NCBI GenBank assembly: GCA_000746705.1
Contig: JOTC01000001.1
Location: 12,242-76,241, forward strand
Direction of reading: 5' to 3'
DNA: 64,000 bases
Source of the DNA: Marine Group I thaumarchaeote SCGC AAA799-O18
Lineage (GTDB): Archaea > Thermoproteota > Nitrososphaeria > Nitrososphaerales > Nitrosopumilaceae
The translations under genes were made by a program, and so were the position numbers. Under the pieces are notes generated by a model that saw only the letters and a program-made list of their open reading frames with translations, was not told the origin of the DNA and searched no databases. Positions 9,091-17,717 of this stretch are shown here, in pieces (within the stretch, counting starts at the first letter, position 1; every line of letters starts with the position of its first letter).

Positions 9091-9510
9091 ATGATAAATG
9101 AAATATCTGCCGGTATAGTTTTTGTCCAAAATATTTTAGGTGAAAACAAATTTCTACTGCTAAATTATCCTCAAGGACATTGGGATTTTGTGAAAGGAAA
9201 AATCGAAAAAAATGAGGAACTATATGAAACTGCAAGAAGAGAGGCAAAAGAAGAGACTGGTATTACCGATTTTCAATTCATTGATGGCTTTGAAGAATAT
9301 GTAGAATATGATTTTTGGTTTAAAAACGAAAAAATTCATAAAAAGGTTATCTTTTTTCTAGCAAAAACAGATACAAAAAAAATAACGTTATCTAATGAAC
9401 ATTTTGATTATATTTGGTTAGTTTACAATGACGCTTTGCAAAAAATTACATATGAGAATGCTAAAAATGTGTTATCAAAAGCAAACAAATTCTTGTTAAA
9501 CACAAGATAA
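9091..9510 (+). CDS. Nudix hydrolase
   Basis: 139 residues. The full Nudix box is present: G-x5-E-x7-REUxEExGU as GKIEKNEELYETARREAK then EETGI. The N-terminus AGIVFVQN and PQGHWDFVKGKIE resemble the diadenosine tetraphosphate (Ap4A) hydrolase branch. Likely cleaves nucleoside polyphosphates linked to another moiety. It follows uppS by 30 bp and its last 15 bases overlap the end of convergent pyrF. Confidence 0.9.
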   Translation: MINEISAGIVFVQNILGENKFLLLNYPQGHWDFVKGKIEKNEELYETARREAKEETGITDFQFIDGFEEYVEYDFWFKNEKIHKKVIFFLAKTDTKKITLSNEHFDYIWLVYNDALQKITYENAKNVLSKANKFLLNTR

Positions 9511-10236
9511 CTGTAATTGTTTTACTGTATTTACAGGATCTTTTGAATTAAGAATTGTTCTTCCCACAATTAAAAAATCACTGCCATTAGAAATAGTCTC
9601 TTTTGCTTTTCCCCCCTGTGTTCCAATACCAGGTGAATAAATATTCAATTTTTTACCAGTAATTTTTTTGCAGTTGCTTATAATTCTTGGAAAAGTTGCA
9701 CCAACAATTATCCCATCCGCTTTGCTGGATATGGCCCACTTTAGGAATAATTGGTATAATGGTTTAGTTTTAGAATTATTTGAGGATTTTACATTTATGT
9801 TGTAAGATGTTTTAGCTTCAGGCGCACTCATATGACATAATGCAATTACACCCTTATCCTGCCTATGTGCAACAGTAACAATTTTTTTTAGACTTTCAAG
9901 ACCCATGATTGGATTAACGATAACAGCATCAAATCCAAAACTCCACAGTGCATTTGTGGCTATTTCATTTGTGTTACCTATATCATTTAGCTTAACATCA
10001 GCTATTGTTTGGAGTCCATATTGATGCGCAGTTTTATTAATTCTAGCAATTTCTTTTTTTCCTAATGGCAAAAGCAGATGGAAGTTTAGTTTTATTGCAC
10101 ATAGATACTTGTGCAATGTTTTGATGTTTCGGATTGTGTGTGGAACAAGTTTCTCATCTAGTGTATCATAATCATTAGCAAGAATAATTCTACTTTGCGT
10201 AGAAGATTTGTGAATTCTAGTTTTGAATTTGGTCAT
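9496..10236 (-). CDS. pyrF: Orotidine 5'-phosphate decarboxylase
   Basis: 246 residues. The active-site signature D-x-K-x-x-D-I-x-x-T is present as IADVKLNDIGNTNE, with phosphate-binding SPGIGTQGG and IVGRTIL at the end. It converts OMP to UMP in pyrimidine synthesis. It belongs to the archaeal/long branch resembling PyrF type 2. Its start overlaps the upstream hypothetical gene by 20 bases, implying coupling. Confidence 0.92.
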   Translation of the reverse strand: MTKFKTRIHKSSTQSRIILANDYDTLDEKLVPHTIRNIKTLHKYLCAIKLNFHLLLPLGKKEIARINKTAHQYGLQTIADVKLNDIGNTNEIATNALWSFGFDAVIVNPIMGLESLKKIVTVAHRQDKGVIALCHMSAPEAKTSYNINVKSSNNSKTKPLYQLFLKWAISSKADGIIVGATFPRIISNCKKITGKKLNIYSPGIGTQGGKAKETISNGSDFLIVGRTILNSKDPVNTVKQLQLSCV

Positions 10237-10882
10237 AATTGACCAGTGGATGTGTCTCGTGTAGTTTAACTATTTTGATATAAGAATAACCATGTTCGGT
10301 AGTATTAGCTACAAAAACAGGCTGTGATGCATTAGTTGTTGTATACTTTAAAAACGGTTTATTTGGTTCTTCGTTTAGTGATACATAACAGTAATATGAA
10401 TCGCCATCCTCATTGAAGTTCAGAAATACACCAATCAACCATTTTCCTTTAAATGGAAATGAAAATAGAGGAAATGGTGCTTCCTCAAAACCATAACTAA
10501 GTTTTGCTAGGCTTCCCAAATCTTCGAATTCAATTGGTTGATATTTTTCAGTTTTGTTATTAGGTAATGCTTGAAGAGACTGTGGTAACGATTTAATTTT
10601 TACAATTGGTGAATAAAGTTTTGAATTATCAATAGTACAATCAACCATTAAAGACTCTTCTCTACCTGATTTGAAACCATAGCTAAGAAAATGACCAAAT
10701 TTTTCAATGGGTGTATAGTAAATAACAGGACTTTCTTTAAGCATATCCATCTGCACTGAAAGTACTTTCTTGCCATTATGCTCATGAAGAAATGATACCC
10801 TAGTAGATCTTTCTAACGCACAAACTAGTCTGCCGAATTCTAAAGGTGAGTTTACCTCAATATAGTTTGGAAATTTATTCAC
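10217..10882 (-). CDS. Conserved hypothetical protein upstream of pyrF
   Basis: 221 residues, no transmembrane segment, no recognised motif. The composition is that of a beta-rich soluble protein. Its end overlaps the pyrF start by 20 bases and it follows purA by 45 bp, so purA, this gene and pyrF look like a minus-strand nucleotide-synthesis operon. A role in nucleotide metabolism is only suggested by position. Confidence 0.7.
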   Translation of the reverse strand: MNKFPNYIEVNSPLEFGRLVCALERSTRVSFLHEHNGKKVLSVQMDMLKESPVIYYTPIEKFGHFLSYGFKSGREESLMVDCTIDNSKLYSPIVKIKSLPQSLQALPNNKTEKYQPIEFEDLGSLAKLSYGFEEAPFPLFSFPFKGKWLIGVFLNFNEDGDSYYCYVSLNEEPNKPFLKYTTTNASQPVFVANTTEHGYSYIKIVKLHETHPLVNYDQIQN

Positions 10883-10927
10883 AAAAAATTAAGGATAGAT
10901 ACCAAATTAAAGTATAACCGAAAATGA

Positions 10928-11929
10928 TTATGGTCTAAGGTCTATAATATCGTCTACTAGCGGACCAGTACCAATAAGCGTGACTGATACCTTAAGTTTA
11001 TCTTCAATATTTTTTATGAAAGATTTAGCCTCATTACCCAAATCGCTAATAGTTTTTACGCCTGCACATTCAGGAAACAGTACGTCTAATTTTGTTATTG
11101 CTATCTGAGTTGCGGAATTAAGCATGATTGATCTTAGTGCCAAATCAAAATCGAATTCAGCAGCACGTCTAGGTCTACCAGTGACTGTACCAAACTCAGC
11201 CCAACCTTTTTGCTTAGTTTCATCTGCATCAAGCTCATTAGGCATAGGTCCAGTTCCAACACGTGTCAAATACGCTTTAAAAACCACTAAAACTTCATTA
11301 ACATTTTTTGGACCAAGTCCAATATCAGCACATATACCAGATGCAGTTACATCTTTAGACGTAACAAATGGATAAGTACCGTGCCATAATGAAAGATGAG
11401 TACCCTGAGTACCTTCTACTAGAATGTTTTCTTGATTTTTCAGTGCAGTATTAATTTGATCCGGTACATCAGTAACGTATGAAGAAAGTGACTCTACATC
11501 TTTTGCCATCTTCAAGGTTCGCATTGCACGTTCAGCGTTTGCAGGACCAGTTCCTGAACCAGTACTTCCAATCTTTTCCTTTAGTCTACCTTTAGAGTCT
11601 TGATCTAGATGATTTTGTTCAATTATTCCACAATGCCTATCCAAAAATGCTCTGTCTGAAACTCCAAATTCTTGTATTTCTTTAAAAAAGACTTGAGGAT
11701 CAACAACTACACCAGGTCCGATCATAACTCTTGCGTGTTTATTTAGAAATCCACTTGGTAGCATTCGTACTTTATAGGTGGTCTTACCATCCTTGATAGT
11801 ATGCCCCGCATTTGGTCCAGCTCCTCCACGAACAACAATTGTAGGATTATCATTTTTTGACAAATACGAGATGATTTTTCCCTTTCCTTCATCACCAAAA
11901 AAGCCACCTACAGCAACAGTTGAAGGCAT
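10928..11929 (-). CDS. purA: Adenylosuccinate synthetase
   Basis: 333 residues, the short archaeal form that lacks some insertions of the 430-residue bacterial enzyme. Motifs: GGFFGDEGKGKIISYL (nucleotide loop), RGGAGPNAGHTI, GSTGSGTGPANAERA, and the aspartate-binding GTVTGRPRRAAEFD. It joins IMP and aspartate with GTP on the way to AMP. It heads the minus-strand group with the hypothetical gene and pyrF. Confidence 0.95.
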   Translation of the reverse strand: MPSTVAVGGFFGDEGKGKIISYLSKNDNPTIVVRGGAGPNAGHTIKDGKTTYKVRMLPSGFLNKHARVMIGPGVVVDPQVFFKEIQEFGVSDRAFLDRHCGIIEQNHLDQDSKGRLKEKIGSTGSGTGPANAERAMRTLKMAKDVESLSSYVTDVPDQINTALKNQENILVEGTQGTHLSLWHGTYPFVTSKDVTASGICADIGLGPKNVNEVLVVFKAYLTRVGTGPMPNELDADETKQKGWAEFGTVTGRPRRAAEFDFDLALRSIMLNSATQIAITKLDVLFPECAGVKTISDLGNEAKSFIKNIEDKLKVSVTLIGTGPLVDDIIDLRP

Positions 11930-11998
11930 ACAAAGATACTACAATTTTCATCTATTTAATTCAACAACAAGTTATGATTAATACCCAAGTTACAAACA

Positions 11999-12469
11999 GT
12001 GGTTATATTGTCTGAACCGAATTACGCGGGAAATATAATAATAAATCTTGCAAGCCTGCCAGATTTTCTTAGAAAGCCGATTCTTAAGAAAAGAATGACG
12101 GAGTTTTTCTCAATGTCAGATTCCGATAAATCAGAAATCATCAATAATGCACTGGAGGCTGGACCAACTATACCTTTTCCAAATTTTTCAAAGTTGTTCA
12201 AGACATGGCTCGAAGTATTATGCACAGTTTCTGAAGAAAATAGGTATGCAATGTTTTTAAATTATATCAAGCTGATAATCAATTCACCTCAAAAGATAAT
12301 TGCGTTTAACTTAGATGGAATTCTTGAGATATTTTTGAGTTTGGAACACTCAAATCAGAAGATTTTATCAGTTTCAGTTCAAAATGTGTTTAAAAACATG
12401 GATCAAGATTCAAAAAGAAAAATAATTCTGTTAGTTCCAGAAAATGCTAGAAAACTAATTGGTTTTTAG
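11999..12469 (+). CDS. Hypothetical alpha-helical protein
   Basis: 156 residues from GTG at 11999; TTG at 12008 is an alternative start giving a protein beginning with SEPNYAG. Predicted all-helical, with no membrane segment or known motif. It is divergent from purA (69-bp gap) and its stop overlaps the end of the convergent zinc/YggX-like gene by four bases. Function not recognised. Confidence 0.6.
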   Translation: MVILSEPNYAGNIIINLASLPDFLRKPILKKRMTEFFSMSDSDKSEIINNALEAGPTIPFPNFSKLFKTWLEVLCTVSEENRYAMFLNYIKLIINSPQKIIAFNLDGILEIFLSLEHSNQKILSVSVQNVFKNMDQDSKRKIILLVPENARKLIGF

Positions 12470-12744
12470 GCAGGTTGTTCTTCTGGATTTCTATTTTCTT
12501 CGTTTGTATAATCTACAACATCTCCCTCAGGAGTTAATACACCAACGAACACCTTTTCGTGTTTTTTTAGTAGTTTTCGATGATCCTTTAATGACATATC
12601 TAACCTCATTTCATTTATTACCATAACACGGTTTTCTTTCCATTCACCCCAACATTTTGTACAGCAAGGATAAGAAGATGGAATGGGTTCCAACTCCTCA
12701 TTATCAGGGATTTCATTTTTACATTTAGTACAAATACGAGTCAT
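12466..12744 (-). CDS. Zinc-ribbon protein with YggX (Fe(II)-trafficking) domain
   Basis: 92 residues. The N-terminus has zinc ligands C5-x2-C8 and C28-x2-C31. Residues 32-66 then read WGEWKENRVMVINEMRL followed by DHRKLLKKHEKVF, which closely follows the YggX core (W-x-x-W...Q-M-I-N-E...L...HRKLL). YggX proteins protect Fe-S clusters from oxidative damage in bacteria. The zinc-ribbon addition is unlike the bacterial protein. A role in iron or Fe-S protection is inferred from that resemblance. Confidence 0.7.
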   Translation of the reverse strand: MTRICTKCKNEIPDNEELEPIPSSYPCCTKCWGEWKENRVMVINEMRLDMSLKDHRKLLKKHEKVFVGVLTPEGDVVDYTNEENRNPEEQPA

Positions 12745-12818
12745 ATTTTGGTTAATTTGTTACTCCTTTTATTTTTTGAGATCAACAATAATAATAGATA
12801 ACATAGTAGATATAATGT

Positions 12819-13028
12819 ATGAAGATAAAGTGCCCAAAGTGTAAAGAGAATGCAGAATTAACTCCTGATTTTTCTCTAGTCGCTTGCACAAAATGTGATT
12901 TGGAAATGAGTTATGGGGAATATGTTAGATATATTGCACATGCTGATTCAACATATTCTGACATACTTGGAGATTATACTGGAAGTACTGAAGGTGAAAA
13001 AGCTGGTACGCTGGATGAATGGGATTAA
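12819..13028 (+). CDS. Small zinc-ribbon protein
   Basis: 69 residues. Two CxxC pairs (IKCPKCKEN and VACTKCDLE) form a zinc ribbon at residues 4-29, followed by an acidic tail ending in DEWD. It is divergent from the YggX-like gene, sharing a 74-bp AT-rich promoter region. Function unknown. Confidence 0.7.
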   Translation: MKIKCPKCKENAELTPDFSLVACTKCDLEMSYGEYVRYIAHADSTYSDILGDYTGSTEGEKAGTLDEWD

Positions 13029-13098
13029 TATTATGAAATTAGAAAGTAAGAAAACTTGTTCTCAAACCTTATTTAAAACGTATACTCAGTTAGCGTAA

Positions 13099-13737
13099 TT
13101 GGAATTTTTACATGAAAGTGTTTTAAATTTAGTTGGACTTGCTGTTGGCATTATAATTGGCTGTATTTCATATTTTGGTTTCAAAAATACTGGAAGTCCT
13201 ACATTATTCAGATTATCTATAGCATTCATTGCTATTGGTATTGGTTTCGGAATTCTGGCGTTTGGATATATTCTTGATGATTCGGTTACACAAACAGGAA
13301 AGATCAATCGTGGTATTACAACGCTTGGTGTTGCTTCTCAGGCGGTAGGATACTGGTTTATTGCATTTTCTCACACAATCAAAACTTTCTTTCCAAAATC
13401 AAGATATCTTAGGTCGGTGGGAATCATGCCATTATTTTTAGTATCATTTGTTTCTGTTGAGCACATATTGCGTGCAGTTTCATTCATTTTGTTGGTATAC
13501 GGTTCAATAGAGACTATGATATCATATCTTAATGGGAAAAAAAAGACTACACTTTTTGTTGCAGTAGGTCTAGCCCTCCTAGGATTTGGAGAATTTGTCA
13601 GCTGGTATTCATTTGTATTTCCTGAAACTATTTTGTACGTTGGCTCAATTATTATAAAAATTTGTGGCTTGTTCTCATTAGGTATTCCAATATTCAAAAT
13701 TCCGCTACGGAAGATTACATTTGATGAAAATATGTAG
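13099..13737 (+). CDS. Multi-pass membrane protein of unknown function
   Basis: 212 residues from TTG at 13099. About seven hydrophobic segments fill nearly the whole length (the first at residues 9-30), with short basic loops such as KTFFPKSRYLRS. No transporter signature is recognised. It precedes the winged-helix gene at 13852 on the same strand. Topology similar to small sensor or heme-free membrane proteins common in thaumarchaea, but no function can be assigned. Confidence 0.65.
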   Translation: MEFLHESVLNLVGLAVGIIIGCISYFGFKNTGSPTLFRLSIAFIAIGIGFGILAFGYILDDSVTQTGKINRGITTLGVASQAVGYWFIAFSHTIKTFFPKSRYLRSVGIMPLFLVSFVSVEHILRAVSFILLVYGSIETMISYLNGKKKTTLFVAVGLALLGFGEFVSWYSFVFPETILYVGSIIIKICGLFSLGIPIFKIPLRKITFDENM

Positions 13738-13851
13738 ATTTCAGCCTATTACAGTAAGAATCTGAAGATTGTCAAAATATTTTGTCTTCATGGTATACTG
13801 AAAAATATGGTCCTAGATCATATACTAAAAATCACAACAGTATCAAGGATC

Positions 13852-14139
13852 ATGGCTTCATATAGAACACATATCAAAATAGTTGGAGAAATTTTAGATA
13901 CAACTCTGGAAAGTGTTGATGAATATGATGGTACAAGTATTACACATTTAATAAGAAAAGCAAATATTTCACATGGAAGGCTTTCAGTAATTTTGAATAA
14001 TTTAGTTTCGCAGGGTCTTTTAGAACAGGTCAATTCAGAAGGATGTTGTAGATACAAAATTAGTTCATCTGGTCAAGAATTTCTTTCAGCTTACAAAACT
14101 TTTAGGGATTTTTCAGAAGATTTTGGATTAACTATTTAG
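13852..14139 (+). CDS. Winged-helix DNA-binding protein (HTH_45/ArnR1-like)
   Basis: 95 residues from ATG at 13852; an in-frame ATG at 13807 would add 15. The start was chosen because the paralogue at 20479 begins in the same way (M-[AV]-Y/S-YRT). The helix-turn-helix includes THLIRKANISHGRLSVIL and a wing VNSEGCCRYKISSSG, ending in AYKTFRDFSEDFGLTI. It lacks an effector domain. Such single-domain regulators are abundant in thaumarchaea; targets unknown. Confidence 0.75.
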   Translation: MASYRTHIKIVGEILDTTLESVDEYDGTSITHLIRKANISHGRLSVILNNLVSQGLLEQVNSEGCCRYKISSSGQEFLSAYKTFRDFSEDFGLTI

Positions 14140-14169
14140 TTAGAAGCAATTTATTAAAAATGTCAAGAC

Positions 14170-14769
14170 TTGAGAGTTTCATGCACTGATTCAGATATCA
14201 AAATAGCAATCAAAAAAATCAAAGCTGGTCAAATTATAGTTTTTCCTACTGATACAGTTTACGGTATAGGATGTGACCCATACAATAAGAAAGCAGTATT
14301 ACATTTGTATGAAATCAAAAAAAGAGAAAAAACAAACGCATTTCCAGTATTAGGTTTGTCTAAAACAGAATTAGAAAAAATCGCAGATTTCAATATGCTT
14401 GAAGAAAAAATCGCAGAAAAATTTTGGCCTGGTCAGGTTACATTGGTCTTAAAAGTAAAAGATGAAAAAATTCGGAAATCATTGGGTCTTGATAAAAAAA
14501 TTGCTGTACGTGTGCCTGATAATCAATGTGTTTTATCACTTCTGAAAGAATGTAAACTATTAGTAGGAACAAGTGCTAATATTTCTGGTACTGTTCCATT
14601 CATTGATCCTAATGAATGCGTTAATGGTCTAACAGGATACGACTTGTTGATTGATGGGGGAATCATTTCGAGCCAAGGCGAGTCAACAATTGTTGAAATT
14701 GAAGGTGATAATATCAATATTCTAAGAAATGGAAGTGTTACAGAAGAGGAGATAAGAAAACTAGATTGA
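14170..14769 (+). CDS. sua5: L-threonylcarbamoyladenylate synthase (Sua5/YrdC)
   Basis: 199 residues from TTG. YrdC domain motifs: IIVFPTDTVYGIGCDP, EIKKREKTNAFPVL, FWPGQVTLVL, VRVPDN, LLVGTSANISG and ESTIVEI. It makes threonylcarbamoyl-AMP from threonine, bicarbonate and ATP for the universal t6A37 tRNA modification. It has no C-terminal Sua5 domain, so it is the short YrdC form. The next gene starts inside its stop codon (TTGA), and the KEOPS Cgi121 subunit gene lies just beyond. Confidence 0.93.
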   Translation: MRVSCTDSDIKIAIKKIKAGQIIVFPTDTVYGIGCDPYNKKAVLHLYEIKKREKTNAFPVLGLSKTELEKIADFNMLEEKIAEKFWPGQVTLVLKVKDEKIRKSLGLDKKIAVRVPDNQCVLSLLKECKLLVGTSANISGTVPFIDPNECVNGLTGYDLLIDGGIISSQGESTIVEIEGDNINILRNGSVTEEEIRKLD

Positions 14770-15284
14770 ATCTGTTCATTACTTGTGCAAAAAACCTTGA
14801 ATCAGAAACAGAAGGTGAGATAAAGAAAATATTAAACGAATATGGTGATCAGAGACCAGAAATTTACAGAAGTGAAATGAGAGGTATTTTATTTGTTAAC
14901 ACAAGCAAAGACACGTCAAAAATTATAGATTGGGTAAAGATTAGGATAAGCGAAGAACCTTGGTTTATACGATATTGCCTGAGAATAATTCCCATTCAAA
15001 CAGAAGCTGATACGGACATAGAAAAAATAAAACAAAGTGTGCAAAAACTAAAAAACATAATTCAGAAAACTGATTCTTACCGAATAACAATTGAAAAGAG
15101 AAATTCGGATATATCATCAAAAGAAATAATTGTTGAGGTTGCAAACATATTTCTCAACAAAGTTTCGTTGAATGAACCAGATTGGATTGTATTGATTGAA
15201 ATATTTGGGAATAAAACAGGTGTATCAATTTTAAAAAATAATGGTATGTTTAGTTTAGAAAAATCAAAGCGGGAATCAGAATAA
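14766..15284 (+). CDS. THUMP-domain RNA-modification protein (Tan1-like)
   Basis: 172 residues from a TTG that overlaps the sua5 stop. A ferredoxin-like NFLD plus THUMP fold is suggested by LFITCAKNLESETEGEI, then RIIPIQTEADTDIEKI, and SYRITIEKRNSDISSKEI with EPDWIVLIEIFGNKTGVS. Stand-alone THUMP proteins of the Tan1 type help the acetyltransferase make ac4C in tRNA. Coupling with sua5 supports a tRNA-modification role. Its end overlaps the convergent Cgi121 gene by nine bases. Confidence 0.8.
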   Translation: MNLFITCAKNLESETEGEIKKILNEYGDQRPEIYRSEMRGILFVNTSKDTSKIIDWVKIRISEEPWFIRYCLRIIPIQTEADTDIEKIKQSVQKLKNIIQKTDSYRITIEKRNSDISSKEIIVEVANIFLNKVSLNEPDWIVLIEIFGNKTGVSILKNNGMFSLEKSKRESE

Positions 15285-16052
15285 TAATGCAGCCTTTTCA
15301 ACAATAATATCGTCTAATGGATTTTTAGAGGAAACTGTAGATATTTGTTTTTTGGATATTTTAAACTGCTTTTTAAGGTACTGTTGATTGGCTTTTGAAA
15401 ATTGTTTTGAATTAAGCGATGTTTTAACTTCGGAGTAAAGCTTGTTTAAAGTAGGTTTTTTACCTATCGCAATTATAAAAAAATCCCTATTTGGTTTTCT
15501 GCCAGCAGTTTTAATTGCATGAGAAATTTGCGTAGTACAGGCAAATCTCATTAATATATCAATTTCAATTTTTTTTGATAGCAATGTTTTATTTTTTTTT
15601 GCATAAAGAGATATTGCAAGTATTTTTTTAGCGTGGTTTACACCAAGTATAAACTGAGAACTCAGCGCTTGAATAATTAGTTGAGGATGTTTATTCCTCA
15701 ATTCTTTCAAAAATTCAATATGAAATTTCTTATCATTTAACATATGAAATATTTCCGCGTTTGAATGCATTATTGAAAATTGTATTCTAGAATGTGTTCC
15801 TCCATGAATTATTGGAATAATGCTAACCACATCATTATCATTTAATTTAGTATCATAACCTTGCAAAGCCGAAGAGTCTATTCCATTTACAGCAATAAGC
15901 AAGTTTTTTGTGTCAAATTCTAGGCTGTTCTTTGGTTTGATTTGGATTAGATAGTCAATTAATTCATTTATTGTCAGGCTACTTTCTTCCAATGTTATAC
16001 TATCAGTAGAAAATGATTTTTTGGCGCCACCCATTAATTTTACAGTAATCAA
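15276..16052 (-). CDS. Ubiquitin-like (MoaD/Urm1-type) domain fused to KEOPS subunit Cgi121
   Basis: 258 residues. Residues 1-85 read as a beta-grasp MoaD/ThiS/Urm1 domain: MITVKLMGGAKKSF, AVNGIDSSAL, NDNDVVSIIPIIHGG, with a diglycine at 84-85, the usual C-terminus of such proteins. Residues 90-235 resemble Cgi121: FILGVNHAKKILAIS, EIDILMRFACTTQISHAI and RDFFIIAIG. Cgi121 binds tRNA 3' ends for KEOPS in t6A synthesis, matching sua5 next door. The internal GG would need cleavage to act as a ubiquitin-like modifier or sulfur carrier; that is not shown. Confidence 0.8.
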   Translation of the reverse strand: MITVKLMGGAKKSFSTDSITLEESSLTINELIDYLIQIKPKNSLEFDTKNLLIAVNGIDSSALQGYDTKLNDNDVVSIIPIIHGGTHSRIQFSIMHSNAEIFHMLNDKKFHIEFLKELRNKHPQLIIQALSSQFILGVNHAKKILAISLYAKKNKTLLSKKIEIDILMRFACTTQISHAIKTAGRKPNRDFFIIAIGKKPTLNKLYSEVKTSLNSKQFSKANQQYLKKQFKISKKQISTVSSKNPLDDIIVEKAALLF

Positions 16053-16086
16053 TACACTAACTAGTCACTAGTTTGAAATTAATCTT

Positions 16087-16425
16087 CTAGTCGGTGACCT
16101 CGGCGTCCTTCGTTGACGCCTTATCGTCATGAGATTTCGTACGTTCAACTGTTACAGTTTTTTTAGATGCAGGCTCTGTATCCAGATCTGCTAGCTCATT
16201 TTGATCTTCTGCTTGTTCTTGCATCTCCATATTTTTCGCCTTTTCTAATTCAATTTTTTCATTCTTAAGGAATCTAGTAATATATCCAGCCAACTTATTT
16301 CTGAGTGGTTTTGAACGAATTGTGGTTATATCGTTGAGAGTATTTTTATTTTGATCAAAATCAATTCCAAATTTCTCCTTATTTTCCTTTAAGACCTTCA
16401 TTGAAAGTAGTTTTATTCTATCCAC
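16087..16425 (-). CDS. rps17e: 30S ribosomal protein S17e with acidic C-terminal tail
   Basis: 112 residues. The first 60 match S17e: MDRIKLLSMKVLKENKEKFG, FDQNKNTLNDI, and SKPLRNKLAGYITRFLKNE. The rest is a low-complexity tail rich in Glu, Ala, Asp and Lys that is longer than the usual S17e. It sits 34 bp downstream of the Cgi121 fusion gene and is on the same strand. Confidence 0.88.
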   Translation of the reverse strand: MDRIKLLSMKVLKENKEKFGIDFDQNKNTLNDITTIRSKPLRNKLAGYITRFLKNEKIELEKAKNMEMQEQAEDQNELADLDTEPASKKTVTVERTKSHDDKASTKDAEVTD

Positions 16426-16456
16426 TAATCCGAGAAATTTTGTGGGTTTTTTATAT

Positions 16457-17221
16457 CTATAGAATAAGAAATCGTTGAGAATTTTCTTCTAATATTCTAC
16501 ACATATTTTCATAATTAATACCTAAAACCTTGGATGCACAAAATATCACGCTTGGAATGAAGCTAATCTGAGCAATTCGATTACTAAAGCATCTAGAAAA
16601 TCTGACAGGTCCATCAGTTTCTACCAGAATTTTATCTTTATTTGATTTTGATAGTAATACTTGCTTGTCTTTTGAATAGACCATTACTGGACCAAAGGAA
16701 ACATAGTAGTCTAAACCCATTGCCTGTTGTAGTTGTTTTTTGCTTCCATCAAACCAGTGTAATAAAATGCTAGGAATGTTATATGATGGTAAGATTTCGA
16801 GTATCTCATCAAGTGTTTTTCTAGAATGAATTGAAACTGGTTTTCTAAATTTTTCTGCAAAAGAAAGATGAGTTCTGAAAACTTCTTTTTGTTTTAACAA
16901 CTCCTCTTCTGAATTTGAATATGTATGATCTAACCCAATCTCACCTATTCCTGAAATTTTTTCATTGTTTTCTTCAATTAACCTGAACATCGATTCCGTA
17001 TCATCCTGTGCTTTTTCCGGGTGCATGCCTATGAAAGGTAAAATAGAGTCACTTTCATTTCCAAGCTCAAGGGTTTTTTTTGAGGAATCATAATCCATCG
17101 AAACACAACATGCTTTGATGTGAAGTTTTTTCATTGAGTTAAGAATTAGTGGAATGTCCTGTTCGTATTCTAAATCAGAAAGGTGGATATGAGCATCATA
17201 AAGCCAAGTCATATAACGCAT
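16457..17221 (-). CDS. TatD family metal-dependent hydrolase
   Basis: 254 residues, with ATGs at 17221 and 17212 both possible. Metal ligands of the TIM-barrel amidohydrolase fold are visible: YDAHIHLSDLEY (HxH), FIGMHPEKAQ, GIGEIGLDHTY (Glu), KPVSIHSRKTLDEI (His), SILLHWFDGSKK (His) and ILVETDGPVR (Asp). TatD proteins are 3'-5' DNases/phosphatases in several organisms. It is divergent from the histone gene, with a 93-bp shared region. Confidence 0.9.
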   Translation of the reverse strand: MRYMTWLYDAHIHLSDLEYEQDIPLILNSMKKLHIKACCVSMDYDSSKKTLELGNESDSILPFIGMHPEKAQDDTESMFRLIEENNEKISGIGEIGLDHTYSNSEEELLKQKEVFRTHLSFAEKFRKPVSIHSRKTLDEILEILPSYNIPSILLHWFDGSKKQLQQAMGLDYYVSFGPVMVYSKDKQVLLSKSNKDKILVETDGPVRFSRCFSNRIAQISFIPSVIFCASKVLGINYENMCRILEENSQRFLIL

Positions 17222-17314
17222 AACCTTGACTGCCTAAAATAGTCTGTTTTACTCATACTTGTATTGGAATTTTTTTACTAGTGATCTTTTATCATAGATT
17301 TAATAAAAAGAACC

Positions 17315-17536
17315 ATGAAGTCGTCGGAATTGGGGCTGTCAGCTATGTATCGTATTTTAAAAAAATCAGGTGCAGAGCGGGTAAGTGATGAATCCGCTAA
17401 TGAGCTTAGAAGGGTTATAGAAGAAATAGCTGAGGTAGTTGCTAAGAATGCCGTGGATATGGCAAACCATGCAGGACGAAAAACTGTCAAGGCAGAGGAT
17501 GTTAAACTAGCTTCTAAACAATTTAACAAGTATTAA
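17315..17536 (+). CDS. Archaeal histone
   Basis: 73 residues, a single histone fold: MYRILKKSGAERVSDESA, then ELRRVIEEIAEVVAKNA and GRKTVKAEDVKLASKQF, with the RKTV loop and KAEDV/KLA helix typical of archaeal histones. It packages DNA as dimers and larger stacks. It is a full-length fold without extra tails. A T9 run follows 28 bases after the stop. Confidence 0.95.
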   Translation: MKSSELGLSAMYRILKKSGAERVSDESANELRRVIEEIAEVVAKNAVDMANHAGRKTVKAEDVKLASKQFNKY

Positions 17537-17563
17537 TCTAAAGAGTTAATTGTTGATTTTGTG

Positions 17564-17572
17564 TTTTTTTTT
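17564..17572 (+). terminator. Oligo-T terminator of the histone gene
   Basis: A run of nine T, 28 bases after the histone stop codon and immediately before tRNA-Cys, fits the oligo-T termination signal of archaeal RNA polymerase. No hairpin is needed or seen. Confidence 0.5.
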
Positions 17573-17577
17573 ACTGC

Positions 17578-17651
17578 GGTGAGGTAGTACAGTCCGGTAG
17601 TGCATGGGCCTGCAAAGCCCAGAGTCGGGGGTTCAAATCCCTCTCTCACCT
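17578..17651 (+). tRNA. tRNA-Cys (GCA)
   Basis: Cloverleaf is complete: acceptor GGTGAGG pairs with TCTCACC, D stem GTAC/GTGC, anticodon stem TGGGC/GCCCA with loop CTGCAAA (anticodon GCA), T stem GGGGG/CCCTC around TTCAAAT, and discriminator T, a known cysteine identity base. CCA is not encoded. A defence gene starts 67 bp downstream, so this tRNA may be an island boundary. Confidence 0.95.
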
Positions 17652-17717
17652 CTTTGATCTTGGTTATTTCATAATCACCCACCATTTCTTAAGTGGAATA
17701 AAAAAGCAAGAGCAAAA

